Assembly (NCBI GenBank): GCA_026874595.1
Contig: CM049313.1
Coordinates: 17,049,508-17,113,507, forward strand
From: Sipunculus nudus
Lineage: Eukaryota > Annelida > Sipuncula > Golfingiida > Sipunculidae
Direction of reading: 5' to 3'
Length of the DNA stretch: 64,000 bases
The notes under the pieces were generated by a model that was given only the letters and a program-made list of their open reading frames with translations, searched no databases and had not been told where the DNA came from. Every line of letters starts with the position of its first letter. The stretch's first letter is position 1. A program made the position numbers and the translations under genes. Below, piece by piece: positions 1-12,305 of this stretch.

Positions 1-2279
1 TCCTATAAACCGAAACATTCTCGTCATAACCGTTTTTGAATTAATATCGAAGAATAGAAAGATACGTCTTCTACGTAGACACACTACCACTTGTCAGGTT
101 CCCTTTCCTAAATGAAACACGTTATCAAATTGTATAATACGTTCGCGGATGAAACCTATTTAATTTTGAAAACTACACTAATACCATATCTGTAATATAT
201 TACTTGGTTTATGTGTATCATTTCAATTGATGGCCTGTCATTCGAGATTATGCTTCTCTTACTTAAGACCACTTATTTATTAAAACTGACAAAAAACCGT
301 TTTAAGCCTGACTACATAAAATGTGAACTTAGCTTAGCTTTAATATTTTATCAACTTTCTCGGTGACGATATGGCTTGTCACCAGACGTGTCTGAATTTA
401 AATAGTGCAAGACAGTTACTATAAAGATGTTGGTCAATCAGACTAATGGATTATGGCGGTGTTCAAAGAGCACGGTAGGAAAACCAGATGATTTATGTTA
501 TAATCACTTGAATGTTAATGGGGCTTACATTCTCTAGAACGTTCTATCATGCATCTGCTGTAAATTGCCTGAAGCCCTGGTCAAATGTCATTTTACGTAA
601 GCACGATGCCTTGTTTTCTTTTGCTCTCACACATCACACGAAAGAACACACGCATAGAACACATTTGCAAGAGAGTTCCAAAAATAAGCATGCATCAATA
701 CGAGATGAATTTAATTCTGCCCTGAATACAGTTATTTCATATTATTTAAAATACTGCAAATATGAATATGAAATTTTATTTTAAAAAAATGAATGACACG
801 ATACTAATTATCCAGTTGGGGAAATTAATATAATTGATAAGAGAGATTAATTTCCCAAAGTGGACAATTGATGTAAAATAATTGTGGCTGTATTATATGG
901 ACGCTTGCATGTTGGAACATTTCTTTGTGAAATCAATACGTTCTCTTATGTTATCTAGGCAAATAAATGAAAAAACTATCACATTTCCATTTATACGATA
1001 TTTGAAGTCACATTCTAAGATACGTCAAAGCAGAAATGTAACGTAGGCCAAAGAACCTGCTTAGTCGTACAGGCCTCCTCGCTTTAGATCCTGTAACGCA
1101 AACCAAAAATAATTGTGCAAAGGGAAGGCATAAAAAGGTCAGCGGCATCATGCATCGGGTTCATTCATTTGATCACAACTAACCTTGCTGACACCTTATG
1201 CCTACCAGGCGTATGGTAGTCAGGACGACCTCATTTCACAATCAATTTGTGAAGGCAGGAAATAATTATTGCTGCTCGTTAGAACAGCTGCTGTGTGTCC
1301 AGGCTTACACTATTATTTATAAAGACACATATTGCATGTGGCCCACTTCTAATTAAGAGATCCAAAATGAGCCATAATGTTTGTAATGTGATCGTATCCT
1401 AGTAGGATGTTTTTTCTTTTCTATGAAATTGATTAAACACACATATCATTCGAACCTGGTAAAATGTGAACGGAATAGAGTGTTGATAGCCAGGTGGTCA
1501 GTTTTATTTAAAGGTCGTTGTAATTAGACTACCGTTAATCCGGTAAATCTTTGTATGGCACTTATGTTAGCGAAAACAAAATATTTTGGCGAAGGGGGTC
1601 TGAGAGAAAGTCTAATAGAAGAGCAATATGTTTCAGGCATGATAACTGATAAAAATCACATTTTGTTTTTATGTCAACAAAACAAATAGTGCAATTATGT
1701 GTAGGTGTAATTGGTAAAGTCATGCACATCAGATATTCTGTCCATTTTAAAACATTATATAAAGGTAGAAAAAATGAAATATGTGTGATTTTTTCTGAAT
1801 ATCAAATGCTTATAATTTCTAGATAATATGATGAATCAGATTGATTAATATGAGGAAGATACTTTCACTTTGTTTGAGACTGTCCTTTCATACTGTTGAA
1901 ATGTTGTGACTATGCATGTTTGTTGTTTTGCAATACCACAACGAAAAAAGCCAACTAGAGCACGAAATATATTTCGAATAAAGTTTCCTGAACCAAAAGT
2001 AGGCTGAATTCGTATGTTTTATATCATGCAGTTCATTAAAGTTTTAATAAGTGGCATCTTATGATACGTTTTCATTTAGATGTTAATATTATACATGAAT
2101 CATATAAATTCGCTACCGCGTATATTCAGTATTGCATGCAACATATCATCGTTCAGTAAAATCAAAACTTACGTCATACTTAATTTTCAAACAAATGCTT
2201 AAACTTCTCCAATATTACGCTCCCGAGGCAGCTGAAATCTTACGCTTCTAAAGAAGTAACTGATTTTCACGCTGCCAGC
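1..2279. other. Unique AT-rich non-coding DNA
   Basis: No gene, recognisable repeat or RNA gene is visible. The longest open frame (512-784) has no family resemblance, and its composition matches the non-coding surroundings. Confidence 0.6.
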
Positions 2280-2530
2280 TTTGACCGTTTATGATATATT
2301 TAGACACCAGATGTTCGTCGTCCGCTGAACAAAACGTGCGTATGATGTGAAAAGCAGCCAACCAGATGCCAAAAAACAAACACGCGACAGGCTTCCTGGC
2401 TCCGCTGATAGCTGTGTTAAGCGCCGTTTGAAGACAAGTTTACGTTCGAATTTTAAATGCTCCCTCTGCGTTCTCGAATCATCGACCGATTCGATTCTGA
2501 TAGTATGACTGTGTTAGCGTAGCCATGTGT
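2280..2530. promoter_or_regulatory. CpG-rich patch, possible promoter or first-exon region
   Basis: About twenty CpG dinucleotides fall in roughly 240 bases here, clearly denser than in the AT-rich DNA on either side, and the stretch is not part of any repeat I recognise. An open frame of 89 codons begins at its right edge (2525-2794, plus strand) but resembles no family. A CpG-rich island in otherwise CpG-poor unique sequence is the usual look of an animal promoter or first exon, but no TATA, initiator or splice signal fixes an orientation. Confidence 0.25.
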
Positions 2531-3999
2531 CTGGTGTCTGCAGAGCTTAAACCAGCCAGCGAACTGTGCACACAGCCTTTTTGTTGTTACGTTTCGTTTG
2601 AATTACGGCTCACCGACCGGGCATTTTATGTGCCCAAGGCCCTAAGTAAACCATATCTGCGGCAATTCTCTCTGAGCCTGTGGCCTGATCATACGGTTAC
2701 CGGGGCAATGACCTGTCGCTCAAAACGAAATGAACATGGTTGGCTCCGTGTATTCCTCGCTTGGCCATGTCTTCCAGCACAAGGTCTCATCTGATTGGAC
2801 AAAAATACAGTGCTCCCCTCTAGTGTAGCAATTCAGGATACGAGGTCATAACAAACAGCGCTCACCATATAGGAAGTATGCCTATAGATAAAGCGCTGTG
2901 TAAAGAGCGTACTCCAATATTAACATTCACTGAGTCCCATAGAAAACCACATGCAATTCCATGAAATACAAAACTCAATTGATCTAACCATGAACTCTAT
3001 CCAACCTTAATCGCATATTCATTCAATGAATATTCATGAGCAGAGCAGTTGCGAGTAACCAATCAAGTTACCGTTTGCAATGTAAACAGACAGTTACCTT
3101 ACAGCCGCAAAATTTGTATAATTCGGCGACTTTCCCCTATAGAAGACGTACTTTATAAAAAAAAAAAAATTCCGCCAGTTTTTCCGGGTTATTTTTAAAT
3201 ACAAATGGAACAGTGTAGAAGTTGCAGAAGATCAAAGGGTGCAGGAGCTATTAAGCCTACTGCCGAGTGAATAATAATGCCTGTATTCATGTGAGACAAT
3301 TACCAAAATATGCCAAAACACTTCTCATTGATTCCGATATATTAGTCACTGGATAACAGTGATATAGCAATTCCAGCTGGAAAGTCACTAAATGTGAAGT
3401 CATACGCGACCGACCTTTGTGACGTCTTTGTGATGTTCCTGTAGTCATATAAACTGCTCTCGCAACCACAGACTTGGAAATCCTTCTTTGCTGGAGCCAG
3501 CTATATAGTAAAATAAGGTCAAAGGGGCGGATCATTAGCGTTGTGCTGGTTAGGTCAATTACATTTCTGCCGATTTACGTTTTATGTAGTAAATCGATCT
3601 GTCGTAAAACGATGTTTGATCTTAAATGCAACCATGTGATAACGTTGTATCTTTGAGGAGAGTAATCTAAATTTACAAAGTACAAATTACAAATGACAAT
3701 TTTATGATGACGTTTCATGAAGCAGGAGAGGAGCATATAAGTATAGTAGGGTGAATAAGACAACGACCTGGATACACAGGTGAAGGATGACACACGACTC
3801 ATATTGGGTCATTATCTGAAGAACGAATAACGGGTACCATGGAGCTAGAGGCCAGACTGACTAGTACGCTTTGTCTTGGCATCCATTAAAAAATGAACTG
3901 AAGCCCAGAGTGTGATGTCAGTGTCAGTTATCTGATGACTATTTCATTATTTTTACAATCAACAGAAGTTATTTTTAAGCAAAAAAAAAAAGCACTTTC
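2531..3999. other. Non-coding DNA
   Basis: No supportable gene. A segment near 3750-3870 shares short phrases (GGATGACACAC; GGAGCTAGAGG) with 13360-13400, 27800-27825 and 53605-53640, hinting at scraps of a dispersed repeat, but the matches are too short to define one. Confidence 0.4.
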
Positions 4000-4301
4000 C
4001 AAACAATACAAAAATAAAATGCCTAGTAATATTTATTTTTGATTGAAATATTTCTCCTTAACAAGAGCGGTTAATAATCTTACTAGTTTCGTCCTTTATC
4101 CGGATCCGTACAGTTATTTCTTTTTAAAATAACACACTCTCAAGGCAATACAAAAAATGCCTAGTTATATTCATTTATGATGGCAACGTTCCTCCTGAAC
4201 AAGAGCGATATAATTACAAAAAATATATTCTCATTTTGTGAAAAACATACCTTCGCCACGGTGAATAATCTTACTAGAACCGTCCTCTATCCGGATCCGT
4301 A
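4000..4301. repeat. Imperfect direct duplication, two copies
   Basis: The stretch from about 4000 to 4110 recurs at about 4142-4301. Both copies contain AATGCCTAGTNATAT, AACAAGAGCG, AATAATCTTACTAG and TATCCGGATCCGTA in the same order. The second copy carries about 48 extra bases between the second and third blocks. Function is unknown; it looks like an ordinary local duplication with a later insertion or deletion. Confidence 0.75.
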
Positions 4302-5622
4302 TCAAATTTTTACGTGGTCTGATCAGTTGATGATCCGCCCTTCTACAATGTTTCGTGAAATTCGTATAGTCATTTTAAGCAACTCTTCCGACAGAAAAAA
4401 AAAATCAACGAAGCAACAAAGAAGTTGAAAGTTGGGCACATACCTGCCAACGGTAGTTGTTATATTGTGCATGAAAGAAAAACAAAGCATGGACTTAAAC
4501 CCTCCAGAGGTCAATGCATATTATTTGCTGAAATGTGAACTGTTGTTTCTTTTAACATAAAATTGTATGCCCTAATCGATAATTGTTTTTGTGGCTGAGG
4601 TATTTATGTAGCTGCACTCTCAGTTCATCTAAAAAAAATACTCGATTGATGTATGGTTTGATACTGCCAGGTATCGCTTTACGCCTTGCTATTTAGTGCA
4701 AGGTCAGTCATTATACTTAATTGGAGACGTAACGATGTAGTTCGTCTTTAAATTGATTACAGCTGATGTTTTCTGTGTTCTTTACTGATGCCTAAATAGG
4801 ACCGCAATCCATTCATTCTGTTATAAACTGTACCCATCATAACATGATTTACATACATCTAATATTTCCGAGGATTAACGTAGGTTGGTGGACAGAACAA
4901 ATTAGTTACTGACTGATTTGTAACATATCCATAAGATTTATGGGTTTATTTTTTTGTTGTTTACAAATGAGATATACATGTATAAGTAAAAAATTGGAGA
5001 TTGAGGAAAATCACATTAGATATATGCTGATCAACATTTATATGCGATCGAGAAATTTCAAAAGGTCATTTCATGGATGCACTTTTTCTAATGAGTTATT
5101 CCAAGCAAAATGATAGCCAAATTGGACGGGTGGTTCCAGACATTACGGTGGAAATTAGTCTGCTTTTTTCATTTTATGTTCTGTCTTCTGTTATATCCTG
5201 TTTAATAAGATTTAATCAGCAGCGCAGTGTTGCAAGCATTACTTTTCCAAATTAAACCTATTTACTTCTTGTCAGCAGAATGATGGGGGAAGCCAAAGTT
5301 CATGAGCCATTTTGTATTTGTCATGGATGGATGCCCATGTAGTTAATAATATTTTTTTACCGTGTACTTGTGTTTTTAAAATTGGGTTGAAACACTGTCT
5401 GAAACAGGCTATATAGAAGGTGAACTATCATTAAACTTGATTATATATAACTGCGTTTTGTCTATATGACGAAATGTCAGTCTGTGCCAAATTGTGCTGC
5501 GATGTATGTAATGTTTAATTATTTCAATAATTATGTCGGTGAACAATGTAGCATACACCAGTCTGTAAGTAAAAGTGTCACTTATTGGTGATACCCATAC
5601 GTTATGTTTTAGCTTATCAATT
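4302..5622. other. Non-coding AT-rich DNA
   Basis: Nothing supportable: short random open frames only, with no repeat structure noticed. Confidence 0.5.
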
Positions 5623-5715
5623 TTTAATACTTTTATCATAACATTGTGTATGTTATTTCCAAATATCAGTGTTTAATACTTTTATCATTACGTTCTGTAT
5701 GTTGTTTACAAATAC
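5623..5715. repeat. 49-bp tandem duplication
   Basis: TTTAATACTTTTATCAT begins at 5623 and again at 5672, and both copies continue through a diverged version of TGTATGTT...CAAATA. Two copies with a period of 49 bases. Confidence 0.7.
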
Positions 5716-5911
5716 ATGTCACCTATTCCTATGTCCAGTTAAAATATATTAAAACTATCATTTAATGTAAGGTGTCACCTTCCATTTTTTTAGTGTTAAC
5801 AAAGTTAACGCCCCCTTGCAAACTATTTCGAGACTGTTTCGAACAATTTCGACAGCTTACATGTAGAGTGTCTAATTTTGAATTTGAAATTTTGCTAAAA
5901 CTTTTTTTGTT

Positions 5912-5998
5912 GAAAACAAATGATTTCAGTATATAGTCGCGAAAACAAATGATTTCAGTATATAGTCGCGAAAACAAATGATTTCAGTATATAGTGTC
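5912..5998. repeat. 29-bp tandem repeat, three copies
   Basis: Three back-to-back units starting at 5912, 5941 and 5970. Each opens GAAAACAAATGATTTCAG and ends in a TATAGTCGC-like motif; the third diverges only at its last bases (TATAGTGTCG). The near identity suggests recent expansion. Confidence 0.9.
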
Positions 5999-8175
5999 GT
6001 TCATACTCCAAGGAATGGAAGTCACGCCTTTAGTATTTAGGTAAAATGATTCCAATTATTTTCCCCAGAAAATTCTGTATACGTAGGGTATAAATGGTTA
6101 ATCAAATGATTTAAATAATACAAATACAGGAATAGATTTCTCATATGTCCCCCGACCATGCAGTCACCAACACGGTGTGTTGATTCTTTTCAGGAGACTT
6201 CTGTATTCAAAGTCGTATTATTGGCGGTCTTAACTGGAACTAGTTATATTGTCATTCTAACTAAAGATATCTGTCACTCGAAAAGTAGATTTGATGAATG
6301 TATGAGTATTCGCCTCGCGTGAAGGAATGTGGAGGGTTTAACTTTAAATTGCACTTTACTTATTTCTACTTCTGGTGTACAAAACTCTTGTGAGTTCACT
6401 ATATAGTATCTTTTAATGTATCTTAGGAATATGTATCCTCAGGTGAATTCATACGTAAATAGTAAAACCGAAAATAGTATAAAAATGACAGTGGACAAAA
6501 TAATTAATATCAATAGCACAGTTCAGTGTTAAAATATTGGACGATTCATTACATGATTCAGCTTCTTAAATGAACATATTCTTTGGTTTTGGTTACAGGG
6601 ACATTTAAGTTGTATGGAACAGAAAACAGGCACTCTTTATCTTACATGAATCAAGACCCAGTGACTTATGTATGAAACAGACGGAGGGTTACCAATATTC
6701 GTAAGCAGAACACCATGTATTTATCCGAAACTTTCAACGTAATGAGCACATCCCTTATGATAAAGAAAAAGAATGATGGGAGAGAAGTATGTCTTTTTCG
6801 CTCGTTATGATCTGCATGAAGTATCACATTTCATCAATGAGTCAATCTTGTAGCATCAGCGTATAAGGTTTGCTAACTGAATGAGTCCCATGAAAGCAAT
6901 ACTCGAGAACAAATTGCGTTGCTTATGTCCGTCATTAATACTCATTAAAAGAGCGATTTTACTTAGGCCCAGAGTTAGGAATAATTGCTTGAACAGAGGG
7001 TTTACTGTAACTCTTGACAAGATGAATAAACAATTCGCAAAGTTTGCTTTGAAAGGCTTGAAAGCGACAGCTCTTTATATTTTGTAAACAGATTATCAGA
7101 AAAAAAATAGATTTTAAACTAAAATTTTGTCTCCGGTTCGTCACAAATTTACTGGCTCTTTCTTATTAACCATACAAAACAAACAATTCAAATTATTAAT
7201 GCTAAGATTCTAAGTAAAAATACAGAGGCACTCCTTTAGAACCTCATCGTGCATTGTTTGTTTCATGTTCCGAGGTTTGCCTGTTATATATTGGGGATAT
7301 TAAAACCTCAAATACCCCTTTTATTCTGCAAATATGATTTACTTGCTGTATATGCAACTTTTAATAAACATACATAATACATGAACCTGTACAAAGGCAG
7401 GGCAATTACACGAGTTATTATGCTTGCAAGCAGGATTGTGTCAAAATAGTATTGTTTATATCCTGTTAGCGGTGGAAAATCGAGGAAATCTATTTAATCG
7501 TGGTAAGTGCACATCGCAGTATTACATTTTGAGCTGAATATCTCGATACCTTTGTAAAAACACTGGCAAACTGGTTATTATCTATAGGATTTTGGTTGTC
7601 AAATTATAGAACATACTTAATATACCATTGGCAAATAGGAAATGGTATGCCAATTGTTGTATGCTAAAACCATTGGCCTAAAAACCAAATGTCATCACAA
7701 GGTCAATTTTCTCTATTGTAAACGTTTCCAACTTATGGACACTTCCTTTTACTTGTCAAAATGATTTCGAAAGTATCTGCTCTTTGGAAGAATTATCTCT
7801 TCACGGCAAAGCGATGTATTACGACAAATAGATATAATTCATTGTAGCTTACCCTTAACAATTAGACAACTAAAAGTGTAAATGTTCGTAAGAATTCAAC
7901 AAAAGAGATGTTAAAAGCCCGTGAATGATTTCCCGGTTTGTGCACCTCTATTGGGGATTACTAATGGTCCGAACTCCTTAATCTACACTTAATTGGATTT
8001 AACTGGTAAAATTAGGTTATGTTAGCCCATATGAAAGTTCTCTTTAAAATTCAACAAAGAAACACAACCTTCTTCCGCTCAAGTAGGGGTCTTATAAGAC
8101 CCAATATATATTTTACCATTTAAAATATGATGAATGGTTTATTTGGTTTTATAAAAAAATGTGTATACCATTTTT
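5999..8175. other. Non-coding AT-rich DNA
   Basis: No gene or repeat could be supported in this stretch. Confidence 0.5.
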
Positions 8176-8204
8176 AGCTCAGCTGACTGTAAGTCATCTG
8201 AGCT
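8176..8204 (+). other. Left-end hairpin of the repeat
   Basis: A 12-base stem with one mismatch closes on a TGTAA loop. Copies of this hairpin mark the left end of many mollusc repeats (general knowledge), so it is probably a recognition structure rather than a transcript terminator. Confidence 0.7.
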
Positions 8205-8255
8205 ATAGCGATCACTCTTTGTCCGTCGTCCATCCGGCCGTCCGGCCGTCTGTAC

Positions 8256-10935
8256 GTTAACAAGGCACAAATCGTAACCACTGGACCTGGAATCTTCTTA
8301 CTTTACATTCAGAGAGGTCTATGCAAAATCTCTTTGGAAACCTGGAATTAGGTGTCTGTTACCCATATCCTTTGAGCTATGGGGCCCCAAAGTACCCCCC
8401 AGAATAGTGAAAAGTTTCATACAAAACTTCAATATCTCATTAACTACATCACTGATGGTCATGATTTTTGGCATACATATTGATCATGAGATGTTACATC
8501 AGTTCCTGCAGACTGGTGGCGCCACCTGTATTTTTTTATTTTTTACGAATTTTTTTCTCTATTTTTGAGACCTTTAAAAATGTGAACATCTGTTAACAGG
8601 GCACAAATCGTAAAGACTGGACCTAGAATCTTCATTCTTGAAATTCTGAGAGACCTATGAAAAGTCTCCATGGAAACCAGAATTTAGGTCTCTGTTACTC
8701 ATATTCTTGGAGCTATGGGCCCCAAAGTACCCCCCAGAATAGTGAAAAATTTTATACAAAAACTTCAATATCTCATTAACTACATCACTGATGGTCATGA
8801 TTTTTGGCATACATGTTGATCATGAGATGTTTCATTAGTGTCTGCAGACTGGTGGCGCCACCTGTATTTTTCGATTTTTTACGAATTGTTTTCTCTATTT
8901 TTGAGACCTTTAAAAATGTGAACATCTGTTAAAAGTGCACAAATCGTAAAGACTAGACCTAGAATCTTCATTCTTGACATTCTGAGAGACCTATGGAAAG
9001 TCTCCATGGAAACCAGAAATTAGGTCTCTGTTACCCATATCCTTTGAGCTATAGGGCCCTAAAGTACCCCCCAGAATTGTAAAATTTCATTAAAAAAACC
9101 CAATATCTCATGAACTGCATCACTGATGGTCATGATTTTTGGCATACATATTGTTCATGAGATGTTTCATCAGTTTCTGCAGACTGGTGGCGCCTCCTGT
9201 ATTTTTCAAATTTTTCCATTTTTTTCTCTATTTTTGAGACCTTTAAGAATGTAGTTATCTGTCAACAGTGTTCAAATTGAAACGACCGGACCTAGAATCT
9301 TCATCCTTGACACACAGGGTGACCCATGAAAAGTCTCCAGGTAAACCTGAAATTAGGTTTCTGTTACCCATATCCTTTGAGCTGTGGCACTCCAAAGTGC
9401 AGCTCAGAATAATGGAAAATTTGATACAAAAGCTGAAGTATCTGAACAACTAATGCAGATATCACCATAATTGTTTGCATGGATATTGATCATGGAGTGT
9501 TTCATTCGTTTCCGCAGCCTGGGTGCGCCACATCTATTTTTTTTTTATTTTTTAACGAATTTTTTTCGCTATTTTTGAGACCTTTAAAAATGTGGACATC
9601 AGTTAACAGGGCACAAATCGTAAAGACTGGACCTAGAATCTTCATTCTTGAAATTCTGAGAGACCAATGAAAAGTCTCTATGAAAACTAGAAATTAGGTC
9701 TCTGTTACCCATATTCTTCAAGCTATGGGGCCCCAAAGTACCCCCACCACCAGAATAGTGAAAAATTTCATACAAATACTTCAATATCTCATTAACTACA
9801 TCACTGATGGTCATGATTTTTGGCATACATATTGATCATGAGATGTTTCATTAATTTCTGCAGACTGGTGGCGCCACCTGTATTTTTCGATTTTTTACGA
9901 ATTGTTTTCTCTATTTTGAGACCCTTAAGGATGTAGTTATCTGTCAACAGGGTTCAAATTGGACCTAGAATCTTCATTCTTGACACACAGGGAGACCTAT
10001 GAAAAGTCTCCATGGAAACCTGAAATTAGGTCCTGTTACCCATATCCTGTGAGCTATGGCACTCCAAAGTACAGCTCAGAATAATGGAAAATTTGATACA
10101 AAAGCTGAAGTATCTGAACAACTAATGCAGAGATCACCATAATTGTTTGTATGGATATTGATCATGGAGTGTTTCATCAGTCTCTGCAGCCTGGTGGCAC
10201 CACATATATTTGTTCGGGCTTTTTTTCGAATTTTTTTGTCTATTTTTAGACCTTTAAAGATATGAACATCTGTTAACATGGCACAAATCATAACAACTGG
10301 ACCTAGAATCTTCATTCTGTACACACAGGGAGACCCATGAAAAATCCCCATGTAAACCTGAAATTAGGTCTCTGTTACCCATATCCATTAAACTGTATTG
10401 CTCCAAATTACCCCCCAGAATAATGAAAAATTTGATACAAAAACTCCACTATCTCAATAACTAGAACACTGATGCTCATGATTTTTGGCATACATATTGA
10501 TCATGACATGTTCCATCAGTTTTAGCAGACTGGGTGTGCCACGTCAATTTTATTTAAATTTTTACGAATTATTTTCTCTATTTTTGATTCCTTTAAAGAT
10601 GTGGTTATCTGTCAACAGGGTACAAATTGTAACAACTGGACCTAGAATCTTCTTTCTTGTCATGCAAGGAGTCCCATGAAAGTATCTATGGAAACCTGAA
10701 ATTAGGTCTCTGTTACCCATATCCTTCAAGCTATAGGACTCCAAAGTATCCCTCAGAATAATGGAAAATTTGATACAAAAGCTGAAGTATCTGAACAGCT
10801 AATCCAGAGACCAATATGTTTCTTTGCATGGATATTGACCATTAAGTCTTTTTATTAGTTTCTGCAGACTGGTGGAGCCACCTGTATTTTTTTTTAAAGT
10901 TTACTCATTTTTTCTCTATTTATGAGATATATTAA
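8256..10935 (+). repeat. Tandem array of eight ~335-bp units of two alternating types
   Basis: Units begin at a GT(T/C)AACAG-like phrase at 8256, 8592, 8928, 9261, 9602, 9943, 10272 and 10611; spacings are 329-341 bases. Each reads through ACAAAT(C/T)GTAA, GGACCTAGAATCTTC, AGACC(T/C)ATGAAAAGTCTCC, AGGTCTCTGTTACCCATAT, a CCAAAGTA block, TTTTGGCATACAT and a CTGCAGACTGGTGGCGCCACC block. Units 1, 2, 3 and 5 (and mostly 7) carry GGGCCCCAAAGTACCCCCC and AACTACATCACTGATGGTCA. Units 4, 6 and 8 instead carry GCACTCCAAAGT..AGCTCAGAATAATGG and AAGCTGAAGTATCTGAACA. The order I-I-I-II-I-II-I-II means the right half is a dimer repeat. Short minus-strand open frames recur once per unit and are shadows of the repeat. 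Confidence 0.9.
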
Positions 10936-11055
10936 TACAGACACAATCTCAGCCTGTTGGTTAATCTGTTTGATGCTTCAGTTGAATTATTATATACTAC
11001 CATTCAGATGATAAAATTTCCTTTTGCAAATCTCTTCCCAGTAAGCTGAGCGTCA

Positions 11056-11069
11056 TGACCCATGGGTCA
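11056..11069. other. Right-end perfect palindrome
   Basis: TGACCCATGGGTCA equals its own reverse complement and lies about a dozen bases before the presumed right terminus CTTGTT. Its position mirrors the left hairpin. Confidence 0.7.
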
Positions 11070-11080
11070 CTTGTTATAGA

Positions 11081-12305
11081 GGTAAATTTGAGTATCTATA
11101 AAAGGTAGATGTTCTTGAAAAAAATACACTATTTAGAGTATTTTTAAGCGCGCACAATATCAGGGGATATTGTTGGATCCCTTTGAGTAATGTATTAATT
11201 GAATTTAGTCCTGTGCTGATATGGGTTTAATAGAAATTTTACTTGTAAACGCCCTTTCTCTGATTATCATCTACTCCTACATCTTTTTGATACGCCACAT
11301 TTGTTATTCTCTTTGACTATAGCAAATTTGATTCCAAGTCAAGAAGAAATCGCAGTCCCATGCAAAAAAGAAGTTATTAAAGAACATGTTTTTTTTTTAA
11401 ATTTTTTTATCAAGAGCAATGGAAAAGGGAATTGGGCATAATAGATTCATCAAAATATAAAATTTGACAAGCGGATGTTTGTGTGTGTCGAGCCTCAATC
11501 CATTATATCTGTATGAGCTTCATCCCATTTATAGAAACTATAGAAAGCATACATGATCCAAAATTAAGTGATTCCATGCTTTGTGTAATGAATGCACGCT
11601 TAATCATGTTTATTAATGAGATACATATAACTATCAAATAACATATAAACATATAACTAATGGGTTTACATACTATGGGATGTGCTCTTTAAAATCAGTT
11701 ATACGGCAGACATAAAAAAGTGAAAATAAAATATAAATTCGCATCTGGCCGGCTCATTCAGTAAACTTTCCTACTTCTCAACCACATTCGGTTGTTTTAA
11801 ATTATGTTTGATATCGTAGTATCATTTTGCTGCTATTCACTGCAGTTATGTTCCAGTCATTTGAAGGGAAAGACAACAGTTGTTCTGAAGTATCCAAAGT
11901 TGTAAAAATCAATTTTGAGTATATGAAAAAGCTTTTGAGCAAATCAAATTTATTGTGGCATCTGGTTTCCAACCCATCTTATATAGGAGCTTTGTGTAAC
12001 AATTTTTGGGTAACCTAAGGCATATTGACAGCTGTATTGTTACTGAAGCCAAAGATCGTGCTCATTCATACTTTCAAAAGCAAACTTGATTAATTTAGCT
12101 TAAAGATATTATGTACACATAAATCATCCAACTTCCCTGTTGTCGTTTTTTGTACTTTTATTGGCTCCCTCTATTTTAAGTGTAGATAAATGGCTGTAGC
12201 TGTCATCTCCGGATATAAGCCATTCTCTATTAACCATTCATGGAACAAATTAAGTTCTCTTTAGATTGCACTTGGTTTAGCATCCAACATGGACATATCG
12301 CGGAT
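11081..12305. other. Non-coding DNA
   Basis: No supportable gene or repeat was found between the two mobile elements. Confidence 0.5.

Larger units (their letters stand above)
8176..11080 (+). mobile_element. Hairpin-ended non-autonomous repeat carrying a ~335-bp tandem array
   Basis: The left end is a hairpin (8176-8204: AGCTCAGCTGAC, five-base loop, GTCATCTGAGCT; one mismatch), followed by TAGCGATCACTCTTTGTCCGTC and short GTCC/GGCCGTC repeats. The right end is AAGCTGAGCGTCATGACCC..., containing the perfect palindrome TGACCCATGGGTCA (11056-11069), then CTTGTT. From general knowledge, repeats with a TGAGCT hairpin and GTCCGTC tract on the left and a GGCCC..GGGCC-CTTGTT right end are abundant in bivalves. 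Between the ends lie eight tandem units. No transposase, Rep or helicase frame is visible, so it is non-autonomous. End hairpins, a central tandem array and no terminal inverted repeats fit the Helentron/HINE or 'pearl' style of element. That assignment is inference and would need the insertion-site boundaries of other copies. Confidence 0.6.

Noticed and set aside
9255-10744. Repeated minus-strand frames in the 335-bp array (M-G-N-R-D-L-I-S-type peptides)
   Set aside because: The same short frame appears once per tandem unit and shifts with unit divergence; the array is non-coding.
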